From the NCBI RefSeq assembly GCF_001583695.1, contig NZ_LOBC01000008.1:1-64000 (forward strand): 64,000 bases of DNA, in the 5' to 3' direction. The stretch comes from Bacillus wiedmannii. GTDB lineage: Bacteria; Bacillota; Bacilli; Bacillales; Bacillaceae_G. Made by a program: the position numbers and the translations under genes. This document shows, one piece after another, positions 61,841-64,000 of this stretch (its first letter is position 1; each line of letters starts with the position of its first letter). The notes under the pieces were generated by a model, which saw nothing but the letters and a program-made list of their open reading frames with translations, had not been told where the DNA came from and ran no database searches.

Positions 61841-62064
61841 TACTTATTTAACTTTGCTTCAATTTTTACAATTAATTCATCTTCTGTTGGAGCCGCGACT
61901 GGACGATTATTTACAAATGCGAATGATTTTTTACGACCAGGACCACAGTAAGACTGACATGCAACTTCAATCGTTGCACATGAATCTACTTTTTTTAACT
62001 TTGGAATCAACGTTTTAACGTTCGTTGCCTGACAATCATCGCACACACGAAATTCGTTTCCCAT
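61840..62064 (-). CDS. DUF1450 (YuzB-like) small protein
   Basis: 74 residues from the ATG at 62064 (AGAGGAAG upstream). The frame continues to 62184, but the extra 40 residues do not look like the family. Cys-rich: [27 protein letters not shown]. The pattern CxxC...CxxxC suggests metal or Fe-S binding, similar to thioredoxin-like ferredoxins. It ends [14 protein letters not shown]. Function unknown. Confidence 0.82.
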   Translation of the reverse strand: MGNEFRVCDDCQATNVKTLIPKLKKVDSCATIEVACQSYCGPGRKKSFAFVNNRPVAAPTEDELIVKIEAKLNK

Positions 62065-62350
62065 TATATATAACACTTCCTCTATTTTAAACTTTTCACA
62101 AGTACATTTAAAAATAAACACTAAATGGTATTTTACCGCTCTTTGAAGCTCGTTGCAAGTGTCCTTACAACGCTCTTTCTTCATATAATGTTACATATTT
62201 ATATGCTCTCCTTCATAAGCTCTCATCATTCATAGCAAAATTTATACCTTTCATCGAAATCTACCATATTTTTAAAAGCTTTGTATAAAAGCTCATTTTT
62301 TTGCCCATTATAAAAATAGGAAGTTCATAAAAAGAAAGGGAGTTGAATCT

Positions 62351-63043
62351 ATGAAAGTAAGACAAGATGCTTGGACGGATGAGGATGATTTATTACTTGC
62401 TGAAACTGTACTTCGTCACGTTCGAGAAGGAAGTACTCAATTAAATGCATTTGAAGAAGTGGGTGATCAATTAAATCGTACATCGGCTGCCTGTGGTTTC
62501 CGTTGGAATGCTGTTGTTCGCTATAGCTATGAACAAGCTCTTCAACTAGCAAAAAAACATCGTAAAGATAAAATGCGTGCTGCAAGCGGTGAACAAGCGA
62601 AAAAACGTTTACTTTATACACCACCAGCTTCAGATTCGATAACTGACTATGAAGAATTCGTACAAGAGGAATCAATTGTGCAATATAAAGAAGCTATTCC
62701 ATATCAAGAACCTACTGTTCCTGCTGCAAAAGGCTCTATGACAATGCAAGATGTTATTTATTTTTTACAAACGGTCGGATCTTCAAATATAAAAGTGACA
62801 GCTCTTGAAAACGAGAATACGAGATTGAAGCAAGAAATTAAATCACAAATCCTTCGAAATGAAGAACTAGAAAAGAAACTAGAAAAATTAGAAAAACAAT
62901 CTCATACTGTACAAGAAGATTACGAAACACTTATGAATATTATGAACCGTGCTCGTAAGCTGGCAGTCATGGATGACGAAGAACGTTCTCAAACATCTTT
63001 CCGAATGGATCGAAACGGTAATTTAGAAAAAATTGCAGAATAA
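62351..63043 (+). CDS. rsfA: RsfA-type prespore transcription regulator
   Basis: 230 residues: N-terminal Myb/SANT-like DNA-binding domain (about 1-60: [57 protein letters not shown]), variable middle and a long coiled coil (about 150-205). RsfA fine-tunes sigma-F genes in the prespore of B. subtilis, where it lies near lipL/ywfO as here. GTATA at 62282-62286 could be a sigma-F -35, but the -10 is poor. AAAGGGAG precedes the ATG. Confidence 0.92.
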   Translation: MKVRQDAWTDEDDLLLAETVLRHVREGSTQLNAFEEVGDQLNRTSAACGFRWNAVVRYSYEQALQLAKKHRKDKMRAASGEQAKKRLLYTPPASDSITDYEEFVQEESIVQYKEAIPYQEPTVPAAKGSMTMQDVIYFLQTVGSSNIKVTALENENTRLKQEIKSQILRNEELEKKLEKLEKQSHTVQEDYETLMNIMNRARKLAVMDDEERSQTSFRMDRNGNLEKIAE

Positions 63044-63071
63044 AAAGGATGCATTGTATGCATCCTTTTTA
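63042..63071 (+). terminator. rsfA terminator
   Basis: The 12-bp stem AAAAAGGATGCA / TGCATCCTTTTT straddles the stop codon and ends in a T-run. Confidence 0.85.
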
Positions 63072-63171
63072 TCATTTCACCTTTAAACTTTCCCTTTATA
63101 TATGAAAAAACCCGTTTCTACATTTTTTGCTATAATAGAGATTGTCATTTTAAAGATAAGGGGTTAGTTAT

Positions 63172-64000
63172 ATGAGCAATTCCCGTTCCATTTTATCTCA
63201 GCCAGAGTGGCGTATTGTAGATCAGTCTAGTTTGGGACCAACATTCCATGCATTGCAGTCATTCGCAATGGATGACACACTGTGCACAAGCATTGGAAAT
63301 GGTCAATCAGCTGCAACAATGCGTTCTTGGGTTCATCACAATACAATTGTTCTTGGCATTCAAGATTCACGCCTACCACACTTGGAAGAAGGTATTTCCT
63401 TTTTACAAGAAAACAACTTCAATGTTATCGTTCGTAATTCCGGTGGACTTGCAGTCGTACTTGATGAAGGTGTTTTAAACATATCACTTTTATTCCAAGA
63501 GACAGAAAAAGGTATCGATATTGATCTTGGATACGATACAATGTGGCATTTAATTAAGGAAATGTTAAACGATTACGATGTTACAATCGAGGCAAAAGAA
63601 ATTGTTGGCTCTTACTGTCCTGGTAGCTATGACTTAAGTATTCGCAATCAAAAATTTGCTGGCATTTCACAGCGACGTATTCGCGGCGGTGTCGCTGTCC
63701 AAATTTATCTTTGTGCTACAGGAAGTGGCTCTGAGCGTGCCGCACTCGTTCGTGATTTCTACAACTTAGCCATTCAAGGAGAAGAAACACGCTTTACGTA
63801 TCCTGAAATTGTACCGAGTACGATGGCTTCACTTTCAGAATTACTTGGCGAAACCATTACAGTACAAGATTTAATGATGCGCCTTTTAAAAACACTGCAG
63901 CAATTCGCTCCAAAGTTAACACCATCTCAATTAACAATAGATGAAATACCTTTATATGAGACGAATTTACAACGTATTATTGATCGTAACAATAAAGCAC
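63172..64000 (+). CDS. lipL: LipL, octanoyl-[GcvH]:protein N-octanoyltransferase (cut by window edge)
   Basis: 276 codons are visible and the frame is still open at the right edge; the family is about 280 residues, so only a few are missing. BPL/LplA fold: [43 protein letters not shown], the nucleophile Cys in [11 protein letters not shown] and [21 protein letters not shown]. It moves octanoyl from GcvH to E2 subunits in Bacillus lipoate assembly. AAGGGG upstream of the ATG; TATAAT at 63131-63136 is a likely -10. Confidence 0.93.
   Translation, partial: MSNSRSILSQPEWRIVDQSSLGPTFHALQSFAMDDTLCTSIGNGQSAATMRSWVHHNTIVLGIQDSRLPHLEEGISFLQENNFNVIVRNSGGLAVVLDEGVLNISLLFQETEKGIDIDLGYDTMWHLIKEMLNDYDVTIEAKEIVGSYCPGSYDLSIRNQKFAGISQRRIRGGVAVQIYLCATGSGSERAALVRDFYNLAIQGEETRFTYPEIVPSTMASLSELLGETITVQDLMMRLLKTLQQFAPKLTPSQLTIDEIPLYETNLQRIIDRNNKA

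Noticed and set aside
62065-62184. 40-codon N-terminal extension of the DUF1450 protein
   Set aside because: The internal ATG has a better ribosome-binding site and starts the conserved part; the extension is atypical in composition.

Overview
This window comes from the chromosome of a Bacillus cereus group organism (B. cereus sensu lato). The main evidence is an intact plcR-papR quorum-sensing pair (PapR ends in LPFEY), PlcR boxes, bcr1-type repeats, and gene order matching the conserved rho-glpX-murAB-fbaA-spo0F-pyrG-rpoE and speB-speE-pbpG-ywhD-ywhC blocks of Bacillus. PlcR is full length (285 codons), which argues against B. anthracis, where plcR is known to carry a nonsense mutation. No tRNA, rRNA, CRISPR array or intact transposase gene was seen.

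Layout. (1) 1-9113: housekeeping block on the minus strand: rho, glpX, murAB, fbaA, spo0F and pyrG, then rpoE; a DUF2529 gene (plus strand) lies between spo0F and pyrG. pyrG has the promoter, GGGCTC start and terminator expected for CTP-sensing attenuation. (2) 9268-16640: a fatty-acid beta-oxidation operon (membrane Fe-S oxidoreductase, thiolase, 3-hydroxybutyryl-CoA dehydrogenase, two acyl-CoA dehydrogenases, TetR regulator) with two related TetR-type palindromes. (3) 16815-21979, plus strand: a bcr1-like repeat, a cardiolipin synthase, the UV endonuclease UvsE and a membrane PAS-GGDEF-EAL protein. (4) 21996-27190: the virulence-regulation locus: papR, plcR, a frameshifted remnant of the neutral protease gene nprB, and the yvfRSTU ABC-transporter/two-component operon. 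YvfTU has been reported to affect plcR expression. The plcR promoter has a PlcR box flanked by two Spo0A boxes. (5) 27396-40612: methionine aminopeptidase, a 3110-residue LPXTG adhesin with 20 Cna-B repeats and a twin inverted Spo0A box at its promoter, a secreted M28 aminopeptidase with a perfect PlcR box, and a small secreted protein whose stop codon abuts a bcr1 element.

(6) 40790-42273: a three-gene overlapping ECF sigma operon. (7) 42471-47427: argS with a DUF1934 gene, an S66/MccF-like carboxypeptidase, a YxeA-family protein and a PfoR-type EIIC membrane protein. (8) 47469-57358: a three-unit repeat block, then the polyamine genes speB and speE, a MerR/MFS efflux pair, glycerophosphodiesterase, class A PBP (pbpG), ywhD, ywhC, a 4-oxalocrotonate tautomerase and a YwfO-type HD phosphohydrolase. 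(9) 57505-61536: a Fur-boxed siderophore ABC uptake operon. (10) 61840-64000: a DUF1450 protein, RsfA, and LipL cut by the window edge.

The accessory signal is concentrated at 19.3-40.8 kb. There, cell-density signalling (PapR-PlcR), the sporulation phosphorelay (Spo0A boxes; spo0F is in the same window), c-di-GMP turnover and a two-component system sit next to surface and secreted effectors. The most interesting inference is that the giant adhesin is a Spo0A-controlled surface protein and that the adjacent M28 peptidase and small secreted protein belong to the PlcR regulon. All functions are inferred from sequence; no database search was run.
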